From Anas platyrhynchos (Eukaryota > Chordata > Aves > Anseriformes > Anatidae): DNA of 64,000 nt. Below, piece after piece: positions 50,311 to 61,604 of this stretch. The stretch covers positions 49,035,501 to 49,099,500 of the forward strand of contig NC_092588.1 of NCBI RefSeq assembly GCF_047663525.1. The letters are read 5' to 3'. The stretch's first letter is position 1; every line of letters begins with the position of its first letter. A program made the translations under genes and the position numbers. The notes beneath the pieces are model-generated. The model did no database searches. It saw nothing but the letters and a program-made list of their open reading frames with translations, and had not been told where the DNA came from.

Positions 50311-53300
50311 CAATATCAAGTTTGAAGCCAATTACTTCTGTTTTGTTTTATTTTTTTTTAATTTTTATTTATTTTTTTTTGCTTATATATTTATACAGCT
50401 CCTGGTAAACGTAGCAAAACTCGCAAGAGAGACTTTTAATCGGGAATGTTATCTGTCCCATTAGTACGTGATCTGAGCACGTTGCTTGGTTTTTCTTTTC
50501 TGCCTCTCCTGCCTTTCAGCTCACCGACGAAAACGAACGCTTACTCAAGAAGCTGAAAAAGCTGCAAACGAGAAATAAGGAGCTGGAAAAGAACCTGGCT
50601 CAGGTTCAAGAAAAACTGCGTCTGCAGCAGTTAATGCGTGACTATGTCACGAGCAGAGAGTAAGAATTAATTGTCAAATTGGTGTTTCCTATTTGGGTCA
50701 GAAGAAGCACAGGATTTCAAGACTTGCATGTTTTGATTCCTCAGATGCACTGGGCCTTGTCTGCTCTGCACGCTTTAAGCTACTGTCTGTGAACAGGATG
50801 GGGGGGGAAGGACAGAGCTGGAGGCAGGTAAAGGAGTGAAGGATGCCTGTGTAAAATTGCCATCGTTGTAGTAAAACAAACAGTTTTAATATCAGTAAGT
50901 AATAGCCCTGCTTAGCCATCCTGCTCTCTGTGTCTAGTTAAAGAGTTCTAGTATATTTTGCCAATGAACAGTGAGTGGTAAGAGAGTTAAAGAGCATTGG
51001 TACTGTTTAAAAGACTTGGAAGCTGTGACCCTGAGTACCTGAAAAACTGTAGATCTACTGTTCTGAAAAGTGTCCTGCCAGGATTTACATAAATTTTTTT
51101 ACAAAATTTTTCAAGTTAAAATTTGGTGTGTTTATAGTCCTGCCTGAATCTCTATTGTAAAATCAAGCTGAAAAGTAGTTTAGCCTTTTTCAGTTGCTTT
51201 ATATGGTTCCAATTAAATTTGTAAAGTCTCATTTTATTAAGTTGTGTTTATTTTGGTTAAGTGTTCAGGTTCAAACAGAAACACACTTATGGCATAAAAG
51301 TGGATACAGCAAGGATCTTAATCTAGAAGGTGAAAGTGTCAGGTGAGTTCTTGGAAATTGTTTCTTCACAGAATTAAATGTATTATCAGTTGTAGGATAA
51401 AATATGTTGCTCATGGTTGAGTCAACAGGCTTCTTGTTAACTTCCCTGGAAGCTGATTATTTCCTTTGAAACAGATTAGAAAATTATTTATGTTTTTAAA
51501 GAAAATACTAAATCTTAAACTTGAAAATAGCACTGAACAAAGAACAAAATGGATTTATTTGACAAATCTTTCATTGAGAAAAATGGTAAGATCCTTCATG
51601 TATGTATATGTTTTATGTATACACACTTAGACTGCATACATGACTTTCTGGGTAGATTTTTAATAGTCTAAATTATATAGTTTCTGTTTCTCTTCCATGG
51701 GAGCTTCCACAGCTCATTTTATGTCGCTCGATTTTATATGTATACAAAAATCCATAGACTTTCAAAATAAGCCACACACGTGGTGCTATATTTCAGTCTT
51801 AGTTGACTTTAGAAGTGAGACACTATTGGTTTGCCAACTGATGTTAAATATAAACTTTAAGAACAGGTTTTTTTTGATGAAAAAGAAACGTTTTTGTTTT
51901 AAGAAAATGTATATCAAAACATTGTAAAAACATTGTATCAATTAGGCCTGCTACATCAAATGTACATAACAGGCTGCTGCATTCTTTCAAAGGCTCTTGT
52001 CCATTTACAGAAATAAATTCCTGGCTGTGGATCTTGCATAGATAGAGGCAGCCCATACTGCTTGAGATCGAGGTGCACTGTTTCTAGTGTTCCCTTTAGG
52101 TGGCTGCAGAATGCCTGTTTTATTATTATTATTTTTTAAATTACCTTACAGGGGATCAGTCTGTCCTCAAGAACTATGTAGGATGGCTGAATGTCTAACT
52201 CTGGGCTTGAACTGAGTGCCTAATTAGATGCTTATGGTGAAGATGTCTGAGCTATTCTTTGAAACTAGTGCTGGAATTAGGTATTGTTTCCTATTAGGTT
52301 GCACATAAGATAACCTAACTTTGCTTTTTCTCTCATCATTGTGTTATTTTACAAAGTTACTCTGTGCTTGGGGTGTGCAGTCATAACTTAGTGTGAATGC
52401 CAGCTCTTATTTGAATTCTTAATAAAATAGGAAAACTTATCTACTCGTATTCATCAGTTGCTTCATGAGTCTGCTATGTGTACATCGAATGCTAGGAAAT
52501 ACTGTGGGAAATAAGTGTAGCAGAAACTGATGCTTGATGATATCAAAGGGAAAATAACATTAATCTTTCAAGTCTGCTGATATTAACATTGGGTTTATGT
52601 CGATTTTTGCCCATTTGTACTCGTTGTGTCATAGGTTTCCTTCACTCTTGCTCAGAAGCAATGAGATGTGTGTTCAAGTGATGTTGCCAGGATTGTTTGG
52701 GAGTAGAATGGAGAGGTGGGGATGCTGCCTTACGAGTTCCCATTGTCTCTTGGGTTTGTGATGGGTGCTAAGAAACTAGTTTAAGCAATCTTATTTATAT
52801 CCTTTAGGAATATAGAAGTCTATTTCTAACAGGCAGAAGTGACATACAAGATAGATGTCTGCAGATTTGCTGCCACCCTTCTGCTACTAGTGCACAGGTC
52901 ATCCCTCAACAAGTTGTTTGTGCTGAGTGTGGCTATATGGGTTGGAGAAAAGAACAGGGTCCTCAGCCTGAGTGAAAGCAGCTCTTTGCCATCGATACAG
53001 ACCATTCTTTTGCCTCTTGCCTTGCAGCTTCTTACAGTGCTTACTCCTCCTGTGCTGCTGGTCACACTTCATTCAGAACAATATGTCCATTACGAGTCTC
53101 TACCGTAAAACGCATTCCAGATGATTTCTTTGGGACATCTAGAATACCTTTGTGATAAAGGACGCATGTTCCATTGACTTTCGTATTTTATTGCCATTTA
53201 TGCATTTCTTCTGTTTTAGACTACTACAGATGTATGATAACCTACAGAAGCATTTTGTTAAAGAAATCAAAACAAACCAGGAACAAAGTGAAACAATTGC

Positions 53301-56300
53301 AAATCTCACTGTAAGTAGAATTTGTAGGAGGAGTTATCAAATAAACATGATTTTTTTCAATAGACTGAAAAATAGTTCTTAGTTTTGCAAAATGGACCAT
53401 GTTTCTCTTTTCATGCTCATTCTTGTTCCTGCTGTTTCCCATGCCATCAAGATAATAGGAAATAATCTGTATGCTCACTTTGAGAGTGAACTCAGGCATT
53501 TCTGTAATGTGGTCTCTTTCCTTGCTTTTTCTTTAATCATCTGCCTACCCCTCCAACCTACTGTATAGGTGTTTTATCCCTGTTGCACCAGTCCGGATAT
53601 TTTTCTGTATCTTGTGAGGTGATTTATTTCAGGAATCCAGCAGCAAGCTAACCAAAAAAGGCAAATATTTTCCTGTTAGGCAGCAAGATCCATCATCTTG
53701 CTCTACAATGAGAATAGCATCACTGAGGCAAAGGCAGGGTTGCGTGGCTAGGAGTGGTCCAAGAAGCTGCCTCAAGTAGACTTTGCGTCTTTAGGTATTG
53801 ATCAAGCATCACAGCTGACCAGTATAATTAATTTCCTCCTAGGAGTTCATGCATACATGCTTCATGTGTATTTGTTTGGAAATTAATTTTTGTTATGGCT
53901 GGATTATATCTTCTTTTTCTTAGGAGATGGCAGTTGCTGCCGTAAAAAGACACTGTATTGTGAGAAAGGGTTAGTATCTTCGTGTGCATTTCTTCTTTCT
54001 TGTGTGTGAGCATGCAGCAACAGTTGTCTTTTAAAACACTTCTGTTGTATGCAAAACTTCACCTTTTTTTTCCTTTTAGGTTTGCATTCAGGATGTGTTT
54101 CCAGTTGTTCTCAGTTGAACTCTGTTTGTTCTATGCGTTTTAAAAAAAATCGGTTTCTTGACAGATTAAAATTCATGAGCTCGAGCATAATCTTCAAGAA
54201 CAGAGGCAAAGAATTGAGCAATTGGAACGTAAAAAGGTTTCTTGGAAAACCAGTGCTGTTTCTAGAAAAAAAAGTCAAACTCCAGAGAAAGAAGTAACGT
54301 CTTGCAAAGACATATCTGAAAAGAAGGAATCCTGTTGCACTAAGTATTTAGGTAATGGTACAGTTAATTCTGTGATGTTCCAATATGCCCACCAGAGGGG
54401 ATGCATTTCATTTCTGATCCAAAGGCATGCTCCAGGTTTTTTCCTCCACTTTGATGTGTAAAATCCAAAGTATTTTTCATTTTTGAAAAACTTGCATTGG
54501 TTATGAGATGCCATTTTAATGTATCTGTGGATCCAGTTCTGTATTTGGTTTAGTGGTAAAAATAAATATTTGCTGATTTCCCCCCCCTCCCCCTTTCTGT
54601 AAGTAGTATGTCAGTATAATCGTGGGTGGGAGGGCATGGCTGTAATGAGTAGTGTTTATTATTTATTCTGTTAAGTTCTATAGGTACAAAACTTAGTGAC
54701 TCCATTATTTGGTTTTTGGACAATGATCCACAAGATAAACTGTTTTTAGTCTTAAAACTTGGGATTAAATCCACGCAACATTGGTTTGAGCATGTCTTCC
54801 TTGCATCACAAAATCCACAAGTTAAGGTGCAAGCCTGCTCTGCTTCAAAGCATTTAAAAAAAAAAAAAAAAACAACAAAAAAAAACCTAAAAACCAAAAT
54901 ACCTGAGGAGATCATATAATGTAGGTTATAATTCCCAGGAAGCGAGCTGTCAGTGATGGCTGATGTGACCCTCTCAGAAGTCAGTAAAAGGCAATCAAGC
55001 TGTGATGCATGTTTTGTAACTTTTAAAGGAAGATAACCCACATTCTAAGAATCTGTGCAGAAATACCCAATTTGCAGATCCTGTCACCTTTCATAGTAGC
55101 TGGGAATGTGCCGGGCCAATTCTTAAGAATAAATCACTTTATGAAAAAGGTACTTTAAAAAGCTGAACCATAATTTTCTAATATCACAAAACGTAGGCAG
55201 CTCTTTAGCTGTAATATGATTCATGTGAGGGGGAGGTTGACTGTAATGGTTGAAGTCTATATTTTGTTATTTGAATATAGAGCTGTTGCTGAAGGAGATT
55301 AAAAAGCTGAAGAAGGAAAATGAAAAGTTGTCTACAGAAAGGAGAGCACTAAAAAATGAACTAGCTGGATTAGACAAGGTAATTTGTTTTAGGACAAGTT
55401 TAAGAACAGGAGATTTTTGAAAAGCTAACTTTTTGGTCTTATTTGAAACTAGGCTGAACGTATGCTGTTATCAAGCAAAATATGTTAAAAAATCAAATAC
55501 TGCATGGCTAAGAAAGAGGAATAATAATAAGAACAATACCCTTTTTAATTTTGCTTCAGAATGCTGGATTTTCTTGTAGATGCTTTTTTTTTTTTATATA
55601 TATATATATATTTGGAGAGTTTGGTTTTCTTCATAAGAGATTGTCTTCTATTATGATATTGAAAATGAAACTGCAAGTAACTGTACAAATTCCTTTCAAA
55701 AAAACATTTTCACAGCCTGGGAAAATACTTTGGCAAATTATCACTTCTGTTGCCTCTTGATGTCAGTGAGAGAACTATTTTCTCGTGGACTTAAACATAC
55801 CAAAATTATTCCTGTGGCAGAAGTTTTGGGAGAGCCATGAAGTTTTCATGGTAGATCATCCCTACAAGGTGAAGGAGGACAATGGGTGAAAAGTTGATAA
55901 TTCTTGAAATCATGTGAGAAGATGAAGAGATCCTATCTAGTTTTGACTGATCATATTCTGTTTACTGTCCTTGCATTGGCCAACAGCTTCTTACAAAGCA
56001 TCTGAATTTTACTCAATAGACTTGAGCTGGGGAAGCTGAACAGAAAATAGTTTTGTCTAAGCTATAGACCATCAGTACTTGTAATAATTGAAGTTTATTT
56101 CTGTAAAGCTTATCTTCTAATTAAACTAGGTACAGATAGAAATACTTGTTAAGTTACGAATTCTGAGGTAATATAATTACAAAAGGATCTGTCTGAAGAA
56201 GTGAACCATGTAGGCTGCCATTCAAGGGGGTTAATTTCCATGGGTTTCTTAAAGGACTGTCTCTACATTCTGCGTAGCCTTACATATTGCTCCTTTTCAT

Positions 56301-57339
56301 TCCCTGCTTTATAGTAAATTGCTTTTATCTGAACTAGTTGAATCCATTGGATAGAGTTATCTGTTTGATACTCTATCATAATGCATCATAAATGTTGTCC
56401 ATTTGAATAAGAATATCAAACTTTTTAGCATAGTGCAATCATAAATTATAGATCTGAAGTAGAATTCGTTAACACAGTGTAGCTGTACTTACGGTTCTAA
56501 ACTGATCTGACCAACTTATATTAAATTCAAGGTCTAAATATATATATATATATAGTATATATATATCCTTCTTTCTCTAAATGTAGTATCTTTTTTCATA
56601 GTTTAGTCTCCCCATAGCTCTTCTTACTTATTTTCCCTTTCTTATAGTCTTGCAGCTTTAATTTCTTCAGAGTTAATGGTGTGTTAACTGCTAATGTCTG
56701 GCTTTTGCATGTAGGGTGAAGTGTTACTTTTTGTCTTATTTGGCCTTGTCTTATTCCAGCTCTCATGGAAACCTCTCTGTTTCAGGGCTTCACTGCCTTT
56801 TTTCAGATGTCTTTTGAGTCTACAGTGTTTCTGGCTCTGTTCCTGGGTTGCTAGCTTCTAGGATACTTTTGCAGAGATGAATTTGTGATGTTATTCACCG
56901 TGTCATTTTAGGCTGCTATTTTGTAGCCTTTTGATAAATCAAGATTTTTTTTTTCCTTCTCTTGCATCTTTTCTATTATTGATACATGTTTCACGCTCTA
57001 AAGTAATTTAAATTGTATTTGCATTGCCTCTTCAGTGCAAAGTTTTAAATTGTTACATATGGTTGACTGTTGCGTGCTGTGTTTGCATAACTTGGCCATA
57101 CACAAATAAAAACATCAAGTGTCTTTGGACATGGAAACAACTGAAATGCTGACCAGCTCTTATTGACAACGTCTTTGAAAGAATCTAAAGTGATTTTTTC
57201 TTTTCCCTAGGATTTTTTTGAAGAGATAGAAGATCTAAAGCATGCAGTGCAGGAATCTGTCAAACTGAATAACCAGTACGAAAAGTGCTTGAAACAAATA
57301 ACTGATATGTATGGACTCCCTTTTACAGCACATTTGTAA
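50256..57339 (+). CDS. Uncharacterised 257-aa coiled-coil protein with a CEP290-like C-terminal block (7 exons, complete)
   Basis: Plus-strand exons 50256-50303, 50520-50659, 51262-51342, 53220-53310, 54165-54351, 55281-55378 and 57211-57339 sum to 774 bases (257 codons plus stop), all with GT-AG borders and matching phases. Residues 17-60 (LTDENERLLKKLKKLQ...) and 91-145 form charged heptad-rich helices; 146-180 is a Ser/Lys/Cys-rich linker; 184-215 (KEIKKLKKENEKLSTE) is again coiled coil; 216-257 begins DFFEEIEDLKHAVQESVKLN. That last block, after a Lys/Glu helix ending GLDK, resembles the C-terminal region of the ciliary transition-zone protein CEP290 as I recall it (FFEEIEDLK-type motif). 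CEP290 itself is about 2,480 aa, so this is a small paralogue or a protein sharing one module, not CEP290. A role at centrosome or cilium is inference. Start: first ATG in a CpG patch, with a second in-frame ATG at codon 6. The exon 3 acceptor (TTAAG) is chosen because the nearer TTCAG puts a stop in frame. Confidence 0.85.
53924..53969 (+). other. Possible alternative (frame-breaking) exon in intron 4 of the coiled-coil gene
   Basis: Flanked by a strong acceptor (TTCTTTTTCTTAG) and a GTTAGT donor, 46 bases, open in the phase set by exon 4 (EMAVAAVKRHCIVRK). Its length is not a multiple of three, and joining it to exon 5 gives GAT-TAA, an immediate stop. If used, it would truncate the protein near residue 136. 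Confidence 0.25.
54847..54895. repeat. A-rich simple sequence
   Basis: Long A runs broken by single C or T in intron 5 of the coiled-coil gene. Low complexity; no retroposed element recognised beside it. Confidence 0.8.
56535..56567. repeat. (TA)n dinucleotide tract
   Basis: Alternating TA broken once by 'gta', in the last intron of the coiled-coil gene. Self-complementary. Confidence 0.9.
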
Positions 57340-57531
57340 CTACTAATTAATCTGATGGCAAGTAGGTTTTCTACCTGTTTTTCATACTTACTGCAACACT
57401 GAAACCTAACACAGTTCACGTAGTACCATGTTTTGATAGTACTATGAATTCAATATGATCTAAATGTAGCAAGCTATTCTGAGATGTTTTATTTTTATCG
57501 TATGTATTTGATTTTGCTTATATAGTTTTAA

Positions 57532-57537
57532 AATAAA
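57532..57537 (+). promoter_or_regulatory. Poly(A) signal of the coiled-coil gene
   Basis: AATAAA 193 bases after the TAA at 57337-57339, followed by T/GT-rich DNA ('ctgtggtctgtata'). It fits a compact 3' UTR ending near 57555. Confidence 0.65.
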
Positions 57538-57555
57538 CTGTGGTCTGTATAACTT

Positions 57556-60500
57556 ACAACTAAGTTTTCTAAACTCACTCTCTTTTTCACGCTCATAAAA
57601 CCCATTAATTGCAGGAGTGGTTGTGGGTGTTTATGGGAAAATGATAAAACTTTTGGATTTCAATTTCAAGAATTTCCAAATTTATCCTTTTCTGTAAACT
57701 ATTAAGAAAAAAAGTATTCTTTTATTATTTTTCAAACTTCAGCCCTAAGGATATGCTAATGCAGGCATAAAATAGTTCTATCATCAAGTTATTACAAAGG
57801 GATGTCTTAAAAGAAAGATTACTAAATCCCCACTTGGAGACTTTTTTAAAAAATTATGACAAGGAGTTAAAATTTGTGGTTGAAGGAAGGATTTAGGATT
57901 CAGAATTGGAAATAATGTATTCCAAAAGATGGTCAGGCTTGTCTTGCAGTATCAAAACAGTATTCTGATGAATAACTCATCAGAAGCTCTTATTTGATCG
58001 AAGAGTGAGGAGTAAGTACTCTGGTATTTGGAGTGCTGAAAGGAAGTGAATGCTGAGAGTTGCAGCTGAGAAGGTAGAAATGTCACATTGCTTCAGAGGG
58101 AGATGTTGAGAAAACTTGGAATGATAGGAGAAATCCGCTTGCGAGTGTGGAATTAGAAAGGGAAAGCCTGTAGGATTTGAACCCAAACCTGTTTGTAACT
58201 ACGTGACACTTCTGTGACGCACACAAATACCCAGAATTATATTTTCTGAATGTTGTGAACATGCACCTGTGTGACGTTACAATGGGAGAACTGAGTGAAA
58301 ACTTGAGATTATCACAAGGTTAGGAATACTGAGCTTATTCATACCCTAATTCAGCTTCTTTGCTATAATAAAAATACTGACTGACTGGAGTTAGGACTAG
58401 GACTCTTGTATCCTACATGATGACAGTTCTATATAGTTGTAAATTAATAAACAAATTGGCCTCAAAGAAGATGTGGTATTCAGAATTATACATTCACTAA
58501 GTAAGAGGAAGGATAAAGCTCTGAGCGACTTGCTTCCTGGTCTGTCTGTGGGCCACTGTATCATGCTTTCCTTGCTTTATTCCTGGCTCGCTTGTAAATT
58601 AAAGCTGGATAATGTCCTGAACAGAGATAGAGAAGGGAAAGAAGAGTTTGTGTGGCCAGTAAACTTGACAGGTGAAAACAGGAGGAGTAGTATGTACGAT
58701 TAAGTGTTTTAAGTACAAAAATGTATCTGATATGTGGTAATAAGCGAAATAAACACTGCTGCTGGAGAAGGGAAGCATCACACTTCTAAAGCTTGAGCAT
58801 TAGTCAGCTGAGCATTTTTTCCCATAGCTTTGTGGTTTAACATTATTCTTCTAGCATGTTTAAACTTTGGTGACAGTATTATTAAATCAGCAGTTCTCCT
58901 TATCCACAAGCTGGCAAAGTTCTGCTCTTGGCCAGGTAGTGAAGATCACAGTTTTTCCATTACAGTATGTTTGTTGCCCAAACAATTGAAATAGCGAGTA
59001 GGATGGAAATCTTGATCTTGCCTTCGTGATGAGCTCATAAAACTCTTAAAATCAAGCCACTGCCACTTACTTAAACCAAGAAATGGGGAGAAATCGTTCA
59101 CTCTTGTCTGATCACTTAGATCCTTAATCCCCAGCAACAAAACATATCCTAGGCAAATCTTAAAAACCAGCCATGCTAGGAGGAGGAGTAGCAATAGATC
59201 TATCCCACAGCAGCGACGTGTTGAACCACAGCTCCATCTTGCAGCGCGTGTGCGGTCTGACAGCGTTATTTCTGACCTTTCCATCACGTGCGAGAGGACA
59301 GCTTGCTTCCGTGTGGCTCTCCAGTTCTGGTGTACCTGTATGTGAGGTTGAGAGAGCTGGTGCACATGCTCACTTCTGGTTAAACTGCTCGGACTTTGGG
59401 GTGCAGAGATGTCCAGCCACAGACCCGAGCAGCCATCAGCTTGCAGGTGGCAGAGCGAGGTAGGCTGGAGGGAGAAACATCTGATGCAGATGGGTGTTTC
59501 TGTCAGCTGGCAGTAGGGGCTGTCTTTCAGCTCATTCTGCCTCGCAGACTTGGTGATTTATTTTTTCTTTAGCTGGAAATGTAGGGTGCAGATGGGAGAC
59601 CTCTGACATCTTCCCCGTCTGTGGCACGACTCCCGGATTGTAACAGCTAGCAGCAGACATGCTGTGACAGGGAATGTGTACAAAAACGACAGCATCTCTG
59701 CGTGTTTTTTGATTAGCTCTTTTCTACTAACTGCATTTATTATTACTATTACCATTATTGGCATTTTATGAGATCATTAGACTTCAGGGGAGATTTTTTT
59801 TTTCCTTTGGTCTGAGGAAATTTGATGAGTGAAGAATCACATAACAAAAATCTACTAGAAAATACAGTAGCACCAATAGCAAAACAACAGGTTGCATTGG
59901 TTTTAAGCTTTGTGTGGGCTGTGAATACAGACACACAGGGCTTTTGGTTTTAGTAACTTACTAGTGATTCAGTACTATTTTTCTTAGGAGAGAAGGCTGT
60001 TTAGGACTACCAAAGTCTGCTTCCAAATTCTGGGGTAGGTACAGTTTGTTCAGGATTAGTCTGTATGAAATTGGGTTCTTACAGTTAAGAATTTACTCGT
60101 CTTTTGTGCTTGTTGCTGTATCTGTTGAACAGATATTTTTTAGTCTTGCCCTGTTGTGAGATGTACAGACCAGATCTCATTGATTTTTATTGCCAGATAC
60201 AGATGAGTTTTATGTTAAAGAAGTTAATCAGCCTTTATTTGTAGTTCCTCTGTGCCATGAAATCGTGATGTCTGGCCAGTAGCCTTCTCATGTAAAACTA
60301 AGTTTAGATAGAACTGAATTACATGCAATTATCTATTAGTCATGCTAACGTTAAATAATGCACACTGGAAATGTTACATGATGAAGATGAATGGCTCTTT
60401 GTCTCGAACAAGTACTTTGTAGTGTTGATATGGGAAGCTCGTGTTTGAAAATAGGTGGCTGTTATCAAATAGAGGTTTGGGTTGGGGAAAAGAAAAAAAC

Positions 60501-61604
60501 GTTTTTGATTTCTGTGAAACATCAATCAAATGGGCTAGGACGTAGGGCAGTAAAACAAGCTGAGTTTTGTTCCTGTGGTCAGCATGTGACTGTGGCCAGG
60601 ATTTTGAAACAGAACCACACAAAATTAATGGATCTTTAATTTTATCTCAGTGTTCCTAAGACTTAGGGTCTGAATATTCAAATGTACCCGGTGTTCACAG
60701 TTCTGATCAGCTTTAGTTGACACAAATTAACGTTGACTGCTTATCACTGTCTGCCTTCAATAACTGCCAGTATCCAGGACCTTAGTACCATGTTACAATT
60801 TCTCTGTTGTAGTAATCAAAAACAGGGGGAGGGCAACAAGACTTTTTGTGGTTTCCTCTCAAAGTTTGTGAGCCTGTGAAGTAACACCTGATAGCCCTGC
60901 TGCAGTCCCTGTTACACCGTTGACCTTTAAAGAGTGGGTCTGCCAGAGCTGCAGCACTCTTCAGATTGAAACCTGGAGAGGTTGCATGTGGAACCTCTAA
61001 TTTCACTTAAAGTAAGGCTGGTATCCCTGTCCTCTCATTTGGGATACTTGTTACTTGTAGGCATTGGCACAGAAAAAGTGTTTGTGTGAGGGACTTCAGA
61101 AGCAGAATTGTGAAAATGGGGGTATTGCCTCCTTAACCCAGAAATAATGAGTTTCTCTCGAATGTCTGTGAACAAGTGAAACAATCCATGAGCCCTGTTA
61201 CAGCTGTGGGTTATCAGAGTGAAGTCATTTGCTTTAAATTAGTCTTTAAAATGGCGTAAAATAAAATTACAGTTTTAAAAGGGATAAGTTTCCTCTTTGG
61301 GCCGCAAACTATCCAGGGTGGAAGAAGGCAGGAATGACAGTATAGTTGCCAACTTGGAAAGGCTTGCTTTCCCACATTGCTTCTGAAGAAGAAGACCAAA
61401 TTAGCAATTTTGGACAAATAGATATATTTATCCTTTTCAGGAAAGTACCTCAAGGTGTTTTCCAACCTAGATGATTCTGTGCATATGCATAGGTATGTGC
61501 ATTTTTATTACAGCAAAGCTTTCATGCTGATGGGAAACCAACATGGTAGCTTTTTGCAGGGACTGCTGGCTTTATGAATATTTTATTTTGTATTTTCTCC
61601 ACAG
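57556..61604. other. MPPE1: Spacer between the coiled-coil gene and MPPE1 coding exons
   Basis: MPPE1 non-coding first exon(s) and promoter should lie here or further left, because the first coding exon has an acceptor (CTCCACAG) in front of it. The moderately CpG-containing stretch at 59190-59465, which ends in a GCGAG|GTAGGC donor-like site, is the best candidate but is unproven. Elsewhere I see only AT-rich single-copy DNA and a CR1 tail remnant near 61435-61482. Confidence 0.35.
61435..61482 (+). mobile_element. CR1 LINE 3' tail remnant
   Basis: 'cctcaaggtgttttccaacc' followed by 'tagatgattctgtg' matches the end of CR1 ('ggaggtcttttccaacc... tgattctgtga'). Very short, degraded. Confidence 0.5.

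Noticed and set aside
54550..55041. 163-codon minus-strand frame inside the coiled-coil gene
   Set aside because: Antisense to an intron, with a Phe run created by the A-rich tract at 54847-54895; no family resemblance.
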